The notes: generated from the letters alone by a model not told the origin. 64,000 nucleotides of DNA from Cladophialophora immunda (GCF_000835495.1 NW_015622545.1:1302001-1366000), one strand, 5' to 3'. Positions 21,660 through 34,131 are shown, counted from the stretch's first letter. Translations and numbers: made by a program.

Positions 21660-23425
21660 CCGTTGCGAAATGTCTCCCACGGATGTGATTACCGTTGGTC
21701 GGTGTTCCTCAACGGCTTTCACGGCTTCTGCAGTGTCTTCGTCACCGCGGCGTTCGCCTACACTGGAACTGAGCTGACCAGACTGGCTGCTGCGGAGACG
21801 GCCAACCCATAGTGCTGCAGATTGGGCTGGCGTACATCCCGCACGGCATCGGGATCATTGTCGGTGGCTACTGCGTTGGTCCTCGTTTGACTGTGGCAGC
21901 CCGGCGTTGAGAGCGCAAGTGTGGCCCAGTTCCTGCAGCTCGACACTATCGCGAATGGCGCAGACGAGAGCGCGGTCGCGACCCCCCATCACTGTCGCCG
22001 ACAAGAGATTGCGGTATGAGTTTAGAGAGCTCTAACGCCTACGCGGCGAAGGCTATATATCGTATCCTCTTCCGCCCGGACCACCACCAGGCGACCGGGC
22101 CCCATTCAACCCAATGACGTCTCAACCTCTTCTGAATTAACCACATCGCCTCAAAACCATGGACAACTACCATGAAACCTGGCACCGCTGGAGGGCTGCA
22201 CCACACCTTCGAAATTGCGTAGACTATCGACGCGTTGGCATTTGTGGCCGAAGATGCCTCGCAACATGTCCATCAGGGGGATATGGTGAGTTCGAGACGT
22301 GTCGAGATCGTATCCGTTGGTGCTGCTGGCACCGAGTTGGGGTCACCCATTTTGATATTCTTGTGTGGAGTCAGTTCCTCAGTCGGCCACAGCTTGAGTT
22401 CCTCCCCGTGCTGCGGACCCAGGCAATGCGATCGACAAGACAACAGGAATTCCAGAGGCAAAGAGTGCCAACTCAAGCAGTCATGGCACCGATTCAATCA
22501 GAATCAATCCGTGCACCCTCGATGCTGATTTGAGGTGCAGCACAAATCGCAGAGATGTCCGGTTTTCGCTTATCTCACGACATAGTCATTGCCTGTGCTC
22601 ATTTCACGGACTGAGATATCGCTGGAAACAATGTCGAAGTTTTCTTGAACGGGAAAAATGGTGTTTGCGAGGCGATTCAGGCGATTCTCAACGCTGCCTG
22701 TCAACTTGAAGGAATCATTGCCCTTGTCCCGGTCCCTGCGAGAACAGCTGCTGATGTCAATGAGATTTCTCAAGCCACCCGTTGCCGCCCGTGTTCCACG
22801 TCCCCAGCATTCGCCCGCTCTTCGACGCCGCCCTCCAGTGTCCGCCAGAACTGGCCTGTGTAAGCGGCAGATTTCAGCCACTCTCGGTGGTGTTGGTATG
22901 TCAATTGGCGTTGTCTTCGAGGTAAACAAACGCGGTGCCAACTTACGTCGAGGATTGCCGTCATATCGGGTTGAGGATCCGGAGAGCCGTCGCATACGAC
23001 TCCGGTGTCATCCGCCGACGCGAGGATCCCGCCCGAATAGGACGACTGGGGCGTCGTATGTGGCTACCAGGAGGTCGTGTTCGGCAGGCGCCCGACCACC
23101 TCTTATGAACAATTGCGTCCAGCGCAAACGACCTTGCCAAGGAACCTCAATCACACGGGCCGATGAGGCCAAGCTCAAGACCTGGCAATTTAGCAAATAC
23201 CAGAGCCATGGAGCTGGCAGTTTCCTTGCCACTATCGAAAATGATGGTGTGGTTCGCGAGGGCGTCGACGGGCGACATGTTGAGATTCTTCTTCAAGGCA
23301 GCCGGGAGCTTTTGTCACTGTACTGCGTTATGCTACATCGACTCTGGCTACACAATGTAAGCCACACACCAGTGATAGCATGTGCGACTCAATTCTGATT
23401 GCTACCAGGTGTTATGGAGCCGCGT
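21660..23425. other. Unassigned part of the mosaic
   Basis: Several ORFs occur (e.g. 22658-23398 +, 246 codons; 22995-22570 -, 141 codons) with arginine/serine-rich translations and no recognised motifs. They may hide further gene pieces too short or too diverged for me to name. Confidence 0.2.
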
Positions 23426-23494
23426 CTTGATGCAGGAGGCGGCACTGTTGATCTGATCACATACACCATCGTGTCGCTCAAGCCTACAATGGTC
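23426..23494 (+). pseudogene. Fungal Hsp70-like ATPase fragment
   Basis: The frame reads LDAGGGTVDLITYTIVSLKP. DAGGGTVDL is the second phosphate-binding motif of the actin-like ATPase fold of fungal Hsp70-related proteins; the following ITY.I.SL.P is typical of that fungal group. Only this strand-loop-strand segment is present. Confidence 0.6.
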
Positions 23495-23760
23495 GGAATC
23501 GAGCAGTTTGCCTCCACTTGTGCGTTTTCACAACCACAATATGAGCTCCTTGAACAAATAACAGTGATTGAAGAGGATCGACGTCAGTTCTTCTAACTGG
23601 GCGACATTGGTCCAAAGTTTGGTTATAAGTAGGCGACTCGCTTTGCGACGTCTTTGGCATGCGCATCGACTGACGAGGAAACCAAAGGTACCGTGGACAA
23701 TGGATCAAGCACAAGCCCCATTTTGCTATTGGCGACAAATATGCAGGCTCGTTTATGTTG

Positions 23761-23859
23761 CAGGACAGCATCCGTCGGGGGGGCTCTAACGCTGTCGAGT
23801 CGTTGAAGTCGCTTGGACTCGAATTGACCATACTGACAGGAGATGCCGAAAGTCCTGTT
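23761..23859 (+). pseudogene. P-type ATPase fragment, heavy-metal type likely
   Basis: The frame contains QDSIR, then AVESLKSLGLELTILTGDAE and a stop. D..R..A...V..L...G......LTGD is the hinge region of P-type ATPases where the phosphorylation domain meets the ATP site. The wording is closest to fungal copper/heavy-metal pumps. The DKTGT phosphorylation loop is not present. Confidence 0.5.
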
Positions 23860-23973
23860 CCTTAACCTGCCTATAGATGAACTCATGCTGCATTATAACC
23901 TGTCGATTTTGATGGTCACCCCAAGGAGCGCCGCGCCCGGGCAAAAGTGAGGGAACGGATGGCTGCCGCCGAG

Positions 23974-24048
23974 GGGACACCAGATCAGTATTATCTGGCT
24001 CCCTTTCTGCCAAGTCAACCGGATCTGAATTGGGCAAATGATGAGATT
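23974..24048 (+). pseudogene. Glycoside hydrolase family 13 (alpha-glucosidase) fragment
   Basis: About 25 codons: GTPDQYYLAPFLPSQPDLNW then ANDE. In fungal maltases the motif QYYLH.F...QPDLNWEN.. follows the first catalytic-barrel loop. The catalytic Asp and Glu regions are absent. Confidence 0.6.
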
Positions 24049-27000
24049 CCTAATCTGCAGCGGCTCGTTTTGCTTCAACATTGTGTGTTTTTTGCATCCT
24101 GGTTCTCTGGCATGGGCCATTCCAAAGCTCTGGTTGGATTTGTAGTTGAAATGGACTACTTGTATCTCATCTCATCCCCGTGCCCGTGACGAGAGCCCTG
24201 ATTAATTCCCTTTGCCGGTGCTGACGACTAAAGAACCACGCACTAGTACACTTGCGATGGATGCATGCAGCATTGTATCAGCTACAACTCGTGACGCTAG
24301 CTGCAGCTGGCTACTTGCCGCACATTTCCCAGGCCGCGGTTCGACATGCTGTGTGCGTTGCCCTCTGGCTTGGCTATATACTACTCGCCATGCATTCTCC
24401 AGTGGTCCCGCGAGAAGCCTGAGACTTGGTAGCCCTTGTCACCGGGCTCGGCTGGTGGGATTGGTATTGGATGCCAGACGTAAATGGAGAGGCGCACGTC
24501 TATGAAAGCCGTGAGCTAGCTCCCCTCACGCTTTTCCCAGCGCCTGTTCCCGGGGTGCTCGGTTCCGGGCTCCGCCTCGGCCCCTTCACCGCCACTGCGG
24601 ACGCAAATTAAAGTACGCCTAACGTGGAATCCGAAGCTGGCGATGCTAACAACACGGTCACCGCCGCAGCTGTCGGGGGTAGACGACGCGGAGGTGTCAA
24701 GGGAGGAGGATGCTGGCTATGACGGGTTGTTCGCGCTGCGAGACTCGCCGGTTGTGCCTGTCAACGGATGCCAGGTGAAAACTCTGCAGCAGGATTGCAA
24801 GACGCAGTCCTCCTTCTGAGCGTTCGTGGCAGCCGAAAGATGAGTCCTGGGCGAAATCGTGATGAAGAGGATGAGGGTTCTCTACGGAGCTGGAGGCACA
24901 GCAAACTGCGGATGAGAGTTTGCCACATCCTACCAGAATACGAGAAGGAGCGGCAAACCGGAGGCATTATTGCGAGAATGGTGCGAGGAGGGAGCGAGCT
25001 GAGGCCAGATGATGCATCACGTAATATCCAGCGAGCAGAACTTTTGCAAGGGTTTTCAGACGGGCGGCTCTGGGAATTTGTGGGTGGCTCCCAGCCGTTA
25101 AAAGAGACGCGGATCTTCCCAGAACCGGCAACACCGCCGCTAAGCGGATTAGATTGCGCCCAACCTAGCGTCAGCAAGCTTCATAGGGCACCGACGCATC
25201 TCTAGGCATGCAAGTCCGACGACGCGTGAGGTCCCAAGGATTCCGATTGATCCAGGCTTGCCGTCCACTCGGCCGCACAGGCAGCTCGTGTCGCACGGTA
25301 CCCGCCCCTAGGTCGCCACCCCGACAGACACATAAGCCCGGACACAGCTGGACGCCGCACAAGGACTATTTAACACTCAGGACTCCCTCATCTTTCCCCT
25401 TACCCCCCATCCCAATTCTTCTTTTCCTCACGCGCTCGAATGCCCCGCTCCGCATTGCGAGCTTTATGACGGATTCTCGCAGAGTGGAAGAGAGATGGTA
25501 GGGCACTACCGCTGGCGCTCGCCGGGCAGCATGTAATTGACCATACCCCAAGAGCACCGACTGCAACATCGACACCCCGGGCTGAAACGCTGCCTCCCCA
25601 AGAGGACTGGTCGACGGATGTGTCGAAGGTGAGCAAGACATGCCAAGATTGATCTACAGAAGCAACTGGCTGATGCTAGCATCCATGTGATGAGCAGGTA
25701 TTGAAAGCAGGATTGAGAGCAGGACAGTTCTGCCGAACAAGCAAAGCAATACGAAAACGAACGCGCCGCGCCGCCGACTAACACGCCAACCCCCCTTCCT
25801 CTCATGCACCTCGAACGGCGACGCTTTCCCAGAGCCAGATCAAGAATACAACACAGGGCCACTCCGACGACGAACAGGCAGATGCGTAAGCCAAAGACAG
25901 AAAGGGGGAGAAAAGAAGGATCCCCACGACTACGAAGACGACGACAGAGCGGTCTGCACCTCGGCTCCATGCACCCATCCACTTCAAACATGCCCGAGTC
26001 TACATGTCCTCCTCCAAAGACACCACGTTCTGCTGCCTGGCCCGCCAGTTGGCAGTGGGGAACCACCACCTATTGCGAGGGGCGGCTGGAGCAAGGGAGA
26101 AGGGCCGGATGAAGGCGGCGGGAGGGAGTGCGAAGCCCCCAGCGAAGTCGGTGTCGTCCGACTGCTGGTCGCAGTGGTGGTGGTGCTCGACAAACACCTC
26201 GACTCGGCTGCTGGGCGCGGATGGCGACCTATGCGGGGTTGGCTTGGCTGCACTACCAGATAGAGGGGACAGGGACATTGGATGTGGAGAGGGACAAGGG
26301 TGGGTGGGTCACCCACATGGCTGCACTGCATGAGATGATGGCCGAGGACGTGCGCTGACTGACACTACTGGCCTCACCTGGGCTTGGGTGTCTTGCTTAG
26401 GCGACGTGTGTGTGCTTGCCAGACGCGAAAGCGTTTCATGTGCATCCCCAAGCGAGATTACTAGTCCGGGATAGTCGGCCACCAGATAGCTTTAGCAAGA
26501 GACTCGTCTTCCTCGTGACCCATAGCTAATCTCCATATCATAAGTATAGATCAATTTGATAAGGACCAAGTCCCGGTCGAGGGTGTAATCGAGATGGGAA
26601 AACGAAGCCGAGTAGCAGACGGAGATGAGTCGAGAACGAGCACGGCCGGTGGTCAAAGATGTAGACTGTAGCCAGCGTTACAGAGGAAGCGGTCGCCCTA
26701 CCCTTGCCGCCGCTCGTCGGCAGCGGATCCGATAAGGACGGGGCCGTTGAGGAACTTTGCAAGGCGCTCGAGCATCCGATACGGGACATTATTGCGTGGG
26801 ATTTGGCGAGGCATGCGACATTCCATAAGGCTCACAAGATATGTCGTGAAGGGGTTTTCCGAACTCGGTAGGTCTCACCCTCCTCCTACCCGCCGCCCCC
26901 CTCCTTCCTCCCTCTTCTCTCTCTCTTCTCTCTCCCCATAGCACGGCTTCTTCTGCGGGCGCGACGGGTTCAATCCGCTTCGTACATTGCCAACTCTCGT

Positions 27001-28425
27001 CCCGACGGCGTGCTACGGAGCCACAACCCGAGGTCTGGGCGTTGTTCGGCTACTCTGGTTCTGCGATCCACATGCTTTGTGACCATCAGCAAATTCAAAG
27101 GTCTCCTCCGAAACCGTATTGAAAGTAGGGGACGAGGATGGCATACTCATTAAGGAAAGCAGGCCAGGACGATCATGATTTTCAGGTCATGCTAAGGGAA
27201 AAAAAGGACTAGCAGGACAGGACGATGAAAATTTAATCAAAATTCTGCGACTTTGCAAAGAAGGGAAAAAGGACCAGGTTCAGCTATCGAGAGAGTACCG
27301 CGAACTCGGGCCGTCCTCCCGAGCGCGCTGGCTACCATGACGGAATCCCTCCTCCAAGCTGACAGCAGCCTGCTCTTTACACTCGTCCACCATATTATTT
27401 CAATCTATACTGCTGCGTGCCGGGGCTGGGGCTTTTTTGATTCTTCATTTTTGTAGGGCTTCCCTATAAGCAACCGTCCCTTCCATTATTCTTGTCCATT
27501 CCTCGCCGTGTTGTAACAATCCTTGCGCTTATCGCTGACTGACCTCGACCTCGGCTGTATCTGCAAGTGCAATCAGAAAAGAGACGACTGACTGCTAGCG
27601 GATAGCAGTCTGGAATAGTAAACTGCGGTGTATATTGTGTACTAGAAGTCTGATATCACAAGTTACCAGCCTTGCCGGTATTTGGAGCTTCGAGGCTGAG
27701 CAAGGCTGTCCAAGTGCAGCCGCGAACTGCCACACTGCATGATATGCGAAGAAACCTCACAAGAATGTATTTACCCAACAAAACCAATGAGGCCTGGCCC
27801 AAAGATAGGCAGCACCCACGCCACCACTCAAAAGCGGCAGCGTAAGTTCTTTTCCGACTCTGCGGCTTGGAAGACCCTCTTGAATTCTTCTTGCACGCTC
27901 AGCCAGCTCGTTGCCAAATTCTTTCTGAGTCTCTGTGCTTTCTCCTCGCTGATGATGAGAGAGCGCATCGTATGGTGGCCATGGTCTATTCGCAGGGTGA
28001 TGTTGTTCGTCTGATCCTGGTGCATCGTCACCCAAGACCTGTCCCTAGCTCCTTTCAGTTTTGTTAACATTGTATTGTTTCATCATTTTCCATCGTAAGA
28101 TTGTTTGGTCCCAGCCAAGCTGTGACCTCCTTGGCATTCTGATAGATCGATCGCATCCTTTGAACCTGCTCGCTCTTCTCGCTATCGTTGGACTGGTCGA
28201 TACAGTTCCTTCGGCTGTGCAATTATATTGGGCGCTCGCTCAAGCATCTGATTAGCCTCTTTCTGAAGCTGTTGAGCCAGGGGCATGCTGCAACACCTAT
28301 ATCTCTTCGGCGCCCTCTTGGGGGTAGTCGCCAGCTATGCTTCGGCGTCATGCTCGCATCCTCCAGACTGCGCATCCACAGCACCGAGAAGCTTTGGAGA
28401 AAAAGTCCCCTGACCATCTCATCTT
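24049..28425. other. Long stretch without an assignable gene
   Basis: Two places look coding. First, a plus-strand exon near 26740-26867 (EHPIRDIIAWDLARHATF, then HKAHKICREGVF) ends at GTAGGT. It is followed by a pyrimidine-rich intron closing at CCCCATAG (about 26940) and a further open frame (HGFFCGRDGFNP). The family is unknown. Second, minus-strand frames at 26330-25366 have hydrophobic parts. Other ORFs (24768-25205 +) are unassigned. No repeats or RNA genes are seen. Confidence 0.3.
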
Positions 28426-28713
28426 CTATTCCTTCATCTCATCCTTCTCTTCGATAGTCCTTGCTTTGTTCAGATCAAGCTTGTTGCGTCCAGCGCCTAC
28501 CCCCGTCTCCTCGGTGACTGTATCAATCTCCATCATGGCGCCCAGTGAAGACACGAGTTCCTCTTCCGTCCAGTCACGATCAAAATCCTCACCCAAAAGC
28601 ATCCGGGATGCCCGTTCCGCACTCCTCAACGCTTCAATTTCGTCCTCTCTCAATGCCGAACACACCGCATGCAGTTTCCCAAGTTGGTCTGCCCACCCGC
28701 TCGGTCGCTGCAC
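28426..28713 (-). other. Helical open frame, unknown protein
   Basis: A 95-codon minus-strand frame with long helical, charged segments (ALREDEIEALRSAERASRML). Other charged minus-strand frames follow downstream (to about 27830, with SEEKAQRLRKNLATSWLSV). Together they could be exons of one alpha-helical protein. No motif identifies it. Confidence 0.3.
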
Positions 28714-28979
28714 TCCTCGAGTCTCTCTCGATCTGGACGAGGGGAGGCGTCTGCTTCAGTCACCGTGTCAATCTACAGATCATTGCCGCATGCACTGAAG
28801 TATACAAGGTGGCGGAAATCAACACTGATGGCTCGGTGACCTTGGCTGCAAACCAGCCTTGCGGAATCAAATCCTTTCTACTATGCAACATGCTTTCCTC
28901 TTGTGTATTCTAGCCGCCAGGGTTTGTTAAAGCGATGAGTGACATCAACCTGTACTAGATCCCGCTAGCATCGCAGAAG

Positions 28980-29106
28980 GTGATCCCCGTTTGCCCAACT
29001 CGTGCAGCATCTGGATGCCGCCAAACCCAGTTCCAATGACCAAGGCATCGTAAGCGACTCCCGCGTCGCCCGTCGTCTCAGAGGTGGTCAGATTGGTTGT
29101 TGACAT
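28980..29106 (-). pseudogene. Baeyer-Villiger/FAD monooxygenase N-terminal fragment
   Basis: From an ATG at 29106: MSTTNLTTSETTGDAG, then YDALVIGTGFGGIQMLHELG. This is the N-terminal FAD-binding Rossmann fingerprint G.G.GG of fungal Baeyer-Villiger-type monooxygenases (YDALVVGAGFGG...L). Similarity ends after KRG, before the expected FEA...GGTW region. An internal piece of the same family lies at 41.76 kb. Confidence 0.65.
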
Positions 29107-32100
29107 TGTCCCTGTTCTGCCAACAAAGAAATGCCGGAATGAAACGTTCGAAGACCTGACTGGTTCCTAGGCTGATGATTCTCTACGCTAGAGAAGAATG
29201 CCCTCGTTGCTGTCATATCAGGCCTCAAGCTGGTGGTCATCAAGTCACTAATGGTGGAGTCGAAGTGAGGGCCCTCTATCACGTCATGGTGTCGATATAT
29301 ATCCTGAACAATTGCAAGACCACACGAAGGCGCCTGTCGATTGCAGCAGCCATCTGCCCCCTGGTCACCAACAAACGAACCCTGAGCCTTCAGCCTCGAG
29401 TAGCTGCAGTAGGTCTAAACTTCGCCGAGTTCTTGTTGCATCGATATCTGTCCGGGCACTGAGCGAAATAGAAAACGTCACCACTTGGGCGGATTGTTGA
29501 TTGGGACAGCTCCTCAGCATCTGTTCCATTTTTCTTGGAGAGCTTGTGTAATCGAGACGGTCTGCTAATCGACTTCCCTCTGTTTGGTAGGTTGTCGGCA
29601 ACCTCCGAGCGGAAGGATCTGCTCTTTTTGCGGTTCGGGTCAGTAGCTCGCTTGCCTTGGCACACATGATCCAATCCACTGGCTACTTTCTGCAGACGTA
29701 TATGATGGTCTTGCTCTATTGGGCGGCAGTGAGTTCTTTCCTCACTTGGGTGTCTCGATTTCCAGGCCTTGCGCTGACTCTAGTTGACGACAGTGTTGTC
29801 CTCTTTACGGCGTCCCTTTGTTCCTGCCAACCATGCTTGAATGCTTTCCATTCGCTCGAGTCGAGTCAGTTGCTTTGACGAATTCTGGGGCATTCGAGTA
29901 TAGCAGGGAGCTTGAGGGCGTTGATACTTTCCAGGGTGGTTATGTTGGTCAGTCACATTGACACTCTTAGCGAAAGCATGTCTCTGTCGCACCTGGTCCA
30001 AAGCAAACACGTACTCTCATGCACCGCAAGCATTGAAGCCGACAATTAGCTTCTCCTTGTTCGATCTCCGGCCCTTCACACCTGCATAGGCCACACCGGC
30101 CGTCACAATCGGCCTCATCTACCTCATCATTATTGTGTTCTTCTCCTTCTCCTTTTTCCTCCCCATTATGCACAAGCAAAGTGGCGGTGGGTCTTATGCT
30201 GAACGCCCGACTGTCGGTGTACAAAGTTTTTGTTTTCTTTTTTTGCCTGGTTTCGGAGACCAACAGTTCGTCGGTACCTGATCCAAGGGGGCTCGCTGAA
30301 GAAAAAAGGTCGTGCCCATCAACTAGAAGCGTGGGGGAGGCTGGTGAAGCGAAACCAGCAACTGTTAGGCATCCTCGCATATGTGGCCGATCGAATCAAG
30401 ATGATGGAAGCGATTTGAGTTGGAGAGAAGATGCTGAGCTAGTTACGACTTGGCATAAAACTCCGATAGAGAAGACGCGATGTCAATTGAACTTCTGATA
30501 AAAAGCTGGCATTGGAGACTCGTTCGAGAGTCACAGAGTCGAGTTTTGAAATGACATCACCCCATGGTCAACTTGGGGGGGGGGGGGGGAGTTTCATGTT
30601 TTCTGATTCTCTCACTGTCATGTCTGCCCGAACAAGGGAAACACTCATTCGAAGGGAGATTGAGCGTAGACCCTCGGTGAACAATCTGTTCGATCCATAC
30701 GGCAAGGCTCATTCGGTGTTCAAACCCCATAGACTCTCTGGACCTCTTCCGAGGCCGAGTCCCAAGAGGCACCAGCTGCTCAGTCAAGCGAAGCTCCCAA
30801 GGAGTCCGAGGCGGCGCCTGCGCCCGAGTCTAGCACAGAGAAGGCTGAGTAAAGAGGATGTGTCCTTACTGGCCACGAAGTCCGTTGGCAAAGATATCAC
30901 CCGCGATTCTCTCCACAACGCCACATTCGCGGAAGTGACCTCGACATGCTACTGAGGATGGCCAAGGCCACGGTCTTATTTTGGTGGATCATATTTCTCC
31001 TTCCAAATCCTGGTGCTTTTCGGACGCCCGAATGTGAGTGGCTTGGTCTGTAGCTCCTGTGACGACGTTAGCAAACAAAATCCATCATCGAAGATCAAGG
31101 CTGACCGAAGATAGAAGCAGTTGATCGGAATATTCCTTTGGAGATTGGAGGGCAACCACATGCCGTTTAAAATGACTGCTATTTTCTTGCCGTGCTCTGC
31201 TGTTAAGATATAGACATGTCCCAGCGCTGCGAGCCTGAAATCGCTGACCCCTGGCCGACAGGGACATGAAGCAACTGATTGCCCGTTAAAGAGCGATCAC
31301 GGCGGTAGATGTACCTGATCATAATTGCTCAGGAGTGGCTAGCAAGCCGTCTGCTGTGGTGATTGGTACAAGGTGAGAAGTGGGAAACTGTGAAAACGAG
31401 TGTTGCTGCGATGTGTTGAGCGCATGCAAAGAATTCAACGAGAAGATGACGATTGAACTCAACACAGACTGCTCTCTTTCTCTCTCTCACGATTACCCGA
31501 CGCGGAGGACAGGCAGCTCTCTTCTGGTGGTGCTGCCACCTGCCCACCCCTTTTGCAAACGCGCCCACGGGGGGGTTTTCTCAGACCCGGGATCTCACGA
31601 CGTGAATGAGGAGAAGAACAAGTTGGGTTCTCTTGACCATGTCCCTTGCGACAGTTTCTGAAGTTCAGCTCTGATCGATTTCGGCAGCCGCTGGGGTGCT
31701 AGGGTTTCCGGGCTATGAGGCCGGAAGGAGTTACGATACCCTGGTATACTGCCACAATATGACGCCACTGCTCGTCAGGCCACCTGCCTTCCTCCTCGGT
31801 CAGAATTGCGTCGTGAAGCTCATGGCCTCGATCCACCATCTTTTCGGCCTTTCCGACTGCTTTCTCTTGCGAAGATCTGATGTCGATGGCCTGCCTGAAG
31901 CTTGAAAGCCTCGATACCTTCTCTTGCAGGCTGTTATCAAGACCGAGAAAGAAGTGAAGAGACTCCAAGACGACATCAAGTCCAAGATCTAGCACATGGG
32001 GGCTGATCAGATGAAGTCGTTGGAGGAAAGCCTCAATACCTTCCAAACCAGGCACAAAGTCAGTAGTAGCCGTGCGAAATCCCAGCCCGTGGACTTTGTT

Positions 32101-32166
32101 CCCTCACTCACCCACCCACCCACACCCACACCCATGTCTTGCAGCTACTTCAACTTGTTGTCTGCA

Positions 32167-32167
<1 letters not shown>
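29107..32167. other. No assigned gene; G-run and low-complexity tails
   Basis: A run of about 15 G occurs near 30578. A plus-strand frame near 30750-30851 ends in an A/E/S/P-rich tail (SEAESQEAPAAQSSEAPKES) closed by a stop, a likely C-terminus of an unknown protein. A minus-strand frame near 31900-31700 (KAEKMVDRGHELHDAILTEE) reads like protein. None is assignable. Confidence 0.25.
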
Positions 32168-32202
<35 letters not shown>

Positions 32203-32209
32203 ACACACA
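32168..32209. repeat. (CA)n microsatellite
   Basis: About 20 CA units with a single T interruption. The motif matches the run at the window start. Confidence 0.95.
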
Positions 32210-32379
32210 ATCCAAGTTGCACACCACTTGCGCACTAACTTGCTTGCGTCTGGTGAACTCCCTGCGAACTCCACTCAGGTCAGTAGGTGCCTGCGTCCAC
32301 GCCACGTTGGTCAACCAGCTGCCGCTGTCGTTGTGATGCATCAAAATACCAGGCTCTAAGCCCTCTACAGGCACAGTCG

Positions 32380-32650
32380 ACACCGTGGCCCAAGATAAAA
32401 GGTGGTCAAAGTGCAAAAGTTGTCCATGCCAAAAGTTACCCAAGTCCAAAAGCTGCCAATGCTAAAAGTTGGTCAATCAAACACTCCAACACACTCACAC
32501 GCTCAAGGAGGACGAAAAGTGTGTTTTTAGTCGACAGTTAGACACGAGTGGTGTTGGGACGAAAAGCCCAAAAGTTACCCAAGACAAAAGGTGGTTAACG
32601 TACAAAAGTTGCCTAAGCCAAAACGTGGTCCAAGTGCAAAACTAATGCCT
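32380..32650. repeat. Degenerate 15-18 bp tandem motif (CAAAAGTTGCC family)
   Basis: Two clusters (about 32395-32480 and 32565-32645) repeat a unit like ccaaaagttgtccatg with variants (caaaagttacccaag, caaaagctgccaatg, aaaaggtggtcaaag). The segment with gtcaatcaaacactccaaca is closely similar to the reverse complement of 59925-59990, so this is a dispersed family, not just a local tandem. Confidence 0.7.
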
Positions 32651-34131
32651 GCGTCTTGGGGCATTTTGGGGTGCTGGTCGTCGCTTATCAGTGCTTATGG
32701 TGTTACGGTGATCAGAAAGAAGGCGTTATGGCGCCACACGCTGCCCGCAAAGACCTGGCACCCGGTGACGACGTTGGCACCATCAGGCCGCCTGCCTTGC
32801 CTGCCACCGCGTTCCGCTTGCAGCGCAGCAGCACCATTGGAGTTGTCCAAGAAAAAGGAAAAAGGTCACAGGGTGAAGCCAGATGGCCATTTGTAGACAG
32901 GATGTTCTGTGAGAGAGGTTTTGAGCATTGAGTAACGTAGGTTGAGATAGGCACGGTACCTGAGAAAGCGACAGGAGTCCAGGTTCGTAATGACGCGCCT
33001 CATCCCACGGCCCTCTGCCCAACCAAGCGTTGGCCAGCTCAAGCCCTATTTGGCCAGCCGGTGAACTTCCCGGTGGCCGTCGCGTAGCTCAAGTACCACC
33101 TGATGGGCAACTGACAACGAGATTTGTGTTGTTTGCGTGCTCGCCGTGGCCGGAAATGCTTCAGCGCACCGCCCTGCGCACCCGTGTGTATGCGTGCGCG
33201 CCATTGCCCTTTCCCCGTTTCCTTCCCCCCCCCCTCCGTACACGTTGCTCGACTAGGCGCCGGACACAGGGTCCCTACATGCCTCTCGGTGGCCGGCCAG
33301 ATGGGCCTTCCTCGCACCTAATGGGTCTCGCTCGGGCGTGCACCTGCCAGCCGATCGTGAGCGGTGCATTTCGGCGCTCCTACAGGAATAATTTACCGAG
33401 CAGCTCCTTCATTGCCCTTCAGCATTGTGAATATTTTAGATTTCGGATTTCTAGATCTCTATCTCGTGTATCGTGTAGCCCGTATATCTTACATCTCGCT
33501 ACTATATACAGACGTCAAGCTAAGCCTACCTCGCCGTCGATACTTCGCCGTTGACTCTATTACTGGATCGACAACGAGGTGTGTCGACGGCGAGGTTAGC
33601 TTGGTAAGCTTATGACAACGCAAGATACGCGAGCAAGATAGACGAGATGCAGTAGACTCACTCAGCACTCAGCACCTAGTAGCGCACTCCTAGACTTGAC
33701 TTTGTTCTCGACGTAGACTCGAAATATCATCAGCTTACTTCCGCCCGAGGCTCCTCTAGACGTCCCTCAGCCTCCATTTGTTACGAAGGATCTTCAAAAG
33801 TACACAGCACTTCACTTCTTGCTCCAATAGGAGCTCTGACCCAGCCCTACGTGCTCCGTCAAGGATATGCAACCGGCGCTTGGTGTTCCATTAGAGGCTT
33901 TCTTTCTCTGGGCACAATGTTGGATCGTCCGCGTCCTGCCATGGCACGCGTCTGCTACCTTAGGCGTTTGGCAGAGCGGCCACCGGTTCCCGTTATCCGG
34001 CCAGTTGTCCTCCTTAAAAACGTCTTTCGGTCCTTTTTCTTATTGACCACCATGTTTTTCGACCCGTCCCCCAACCGTCGTCGCGGGCGGAAGCAGCCGC
34101 TCGTTCGCTCATCTCTCTACCACCACCAGTT
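32651..34131. other. No gene; possible old LTR-like or structured DNA
   Basis: A plus-strand ORF (33030-33554, 174 codons) has a P/R-rich, unconvincing translation. From 33430 to 33800 the base composition changes and a TATA-like ctactatatacagac is followed by a long imperfect inverted repeat (listed separately). An LTR remnant is possible but no matching second copy is seen in the window. Confidence 0.3.
33517..33602. repeat. Imperfect inverted repeat
   Basis: Left arm aagctaa(gccta)cctcgccgtcga at 33517-33540 pairs with tcgacggcgaggttagctt at 33584-33602: 19 bases match once a 5-base insertion is allowed. The loop is about 43 bases. It lies in the LTR-like stretch. Confidence 0.7.

Noticed and set aside
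31215..31295. GHEATDC as a CCHC zinc knuckle
   Set aside because: The first two cysteines of C-x2-C-x4-H-x4-C are not in place.
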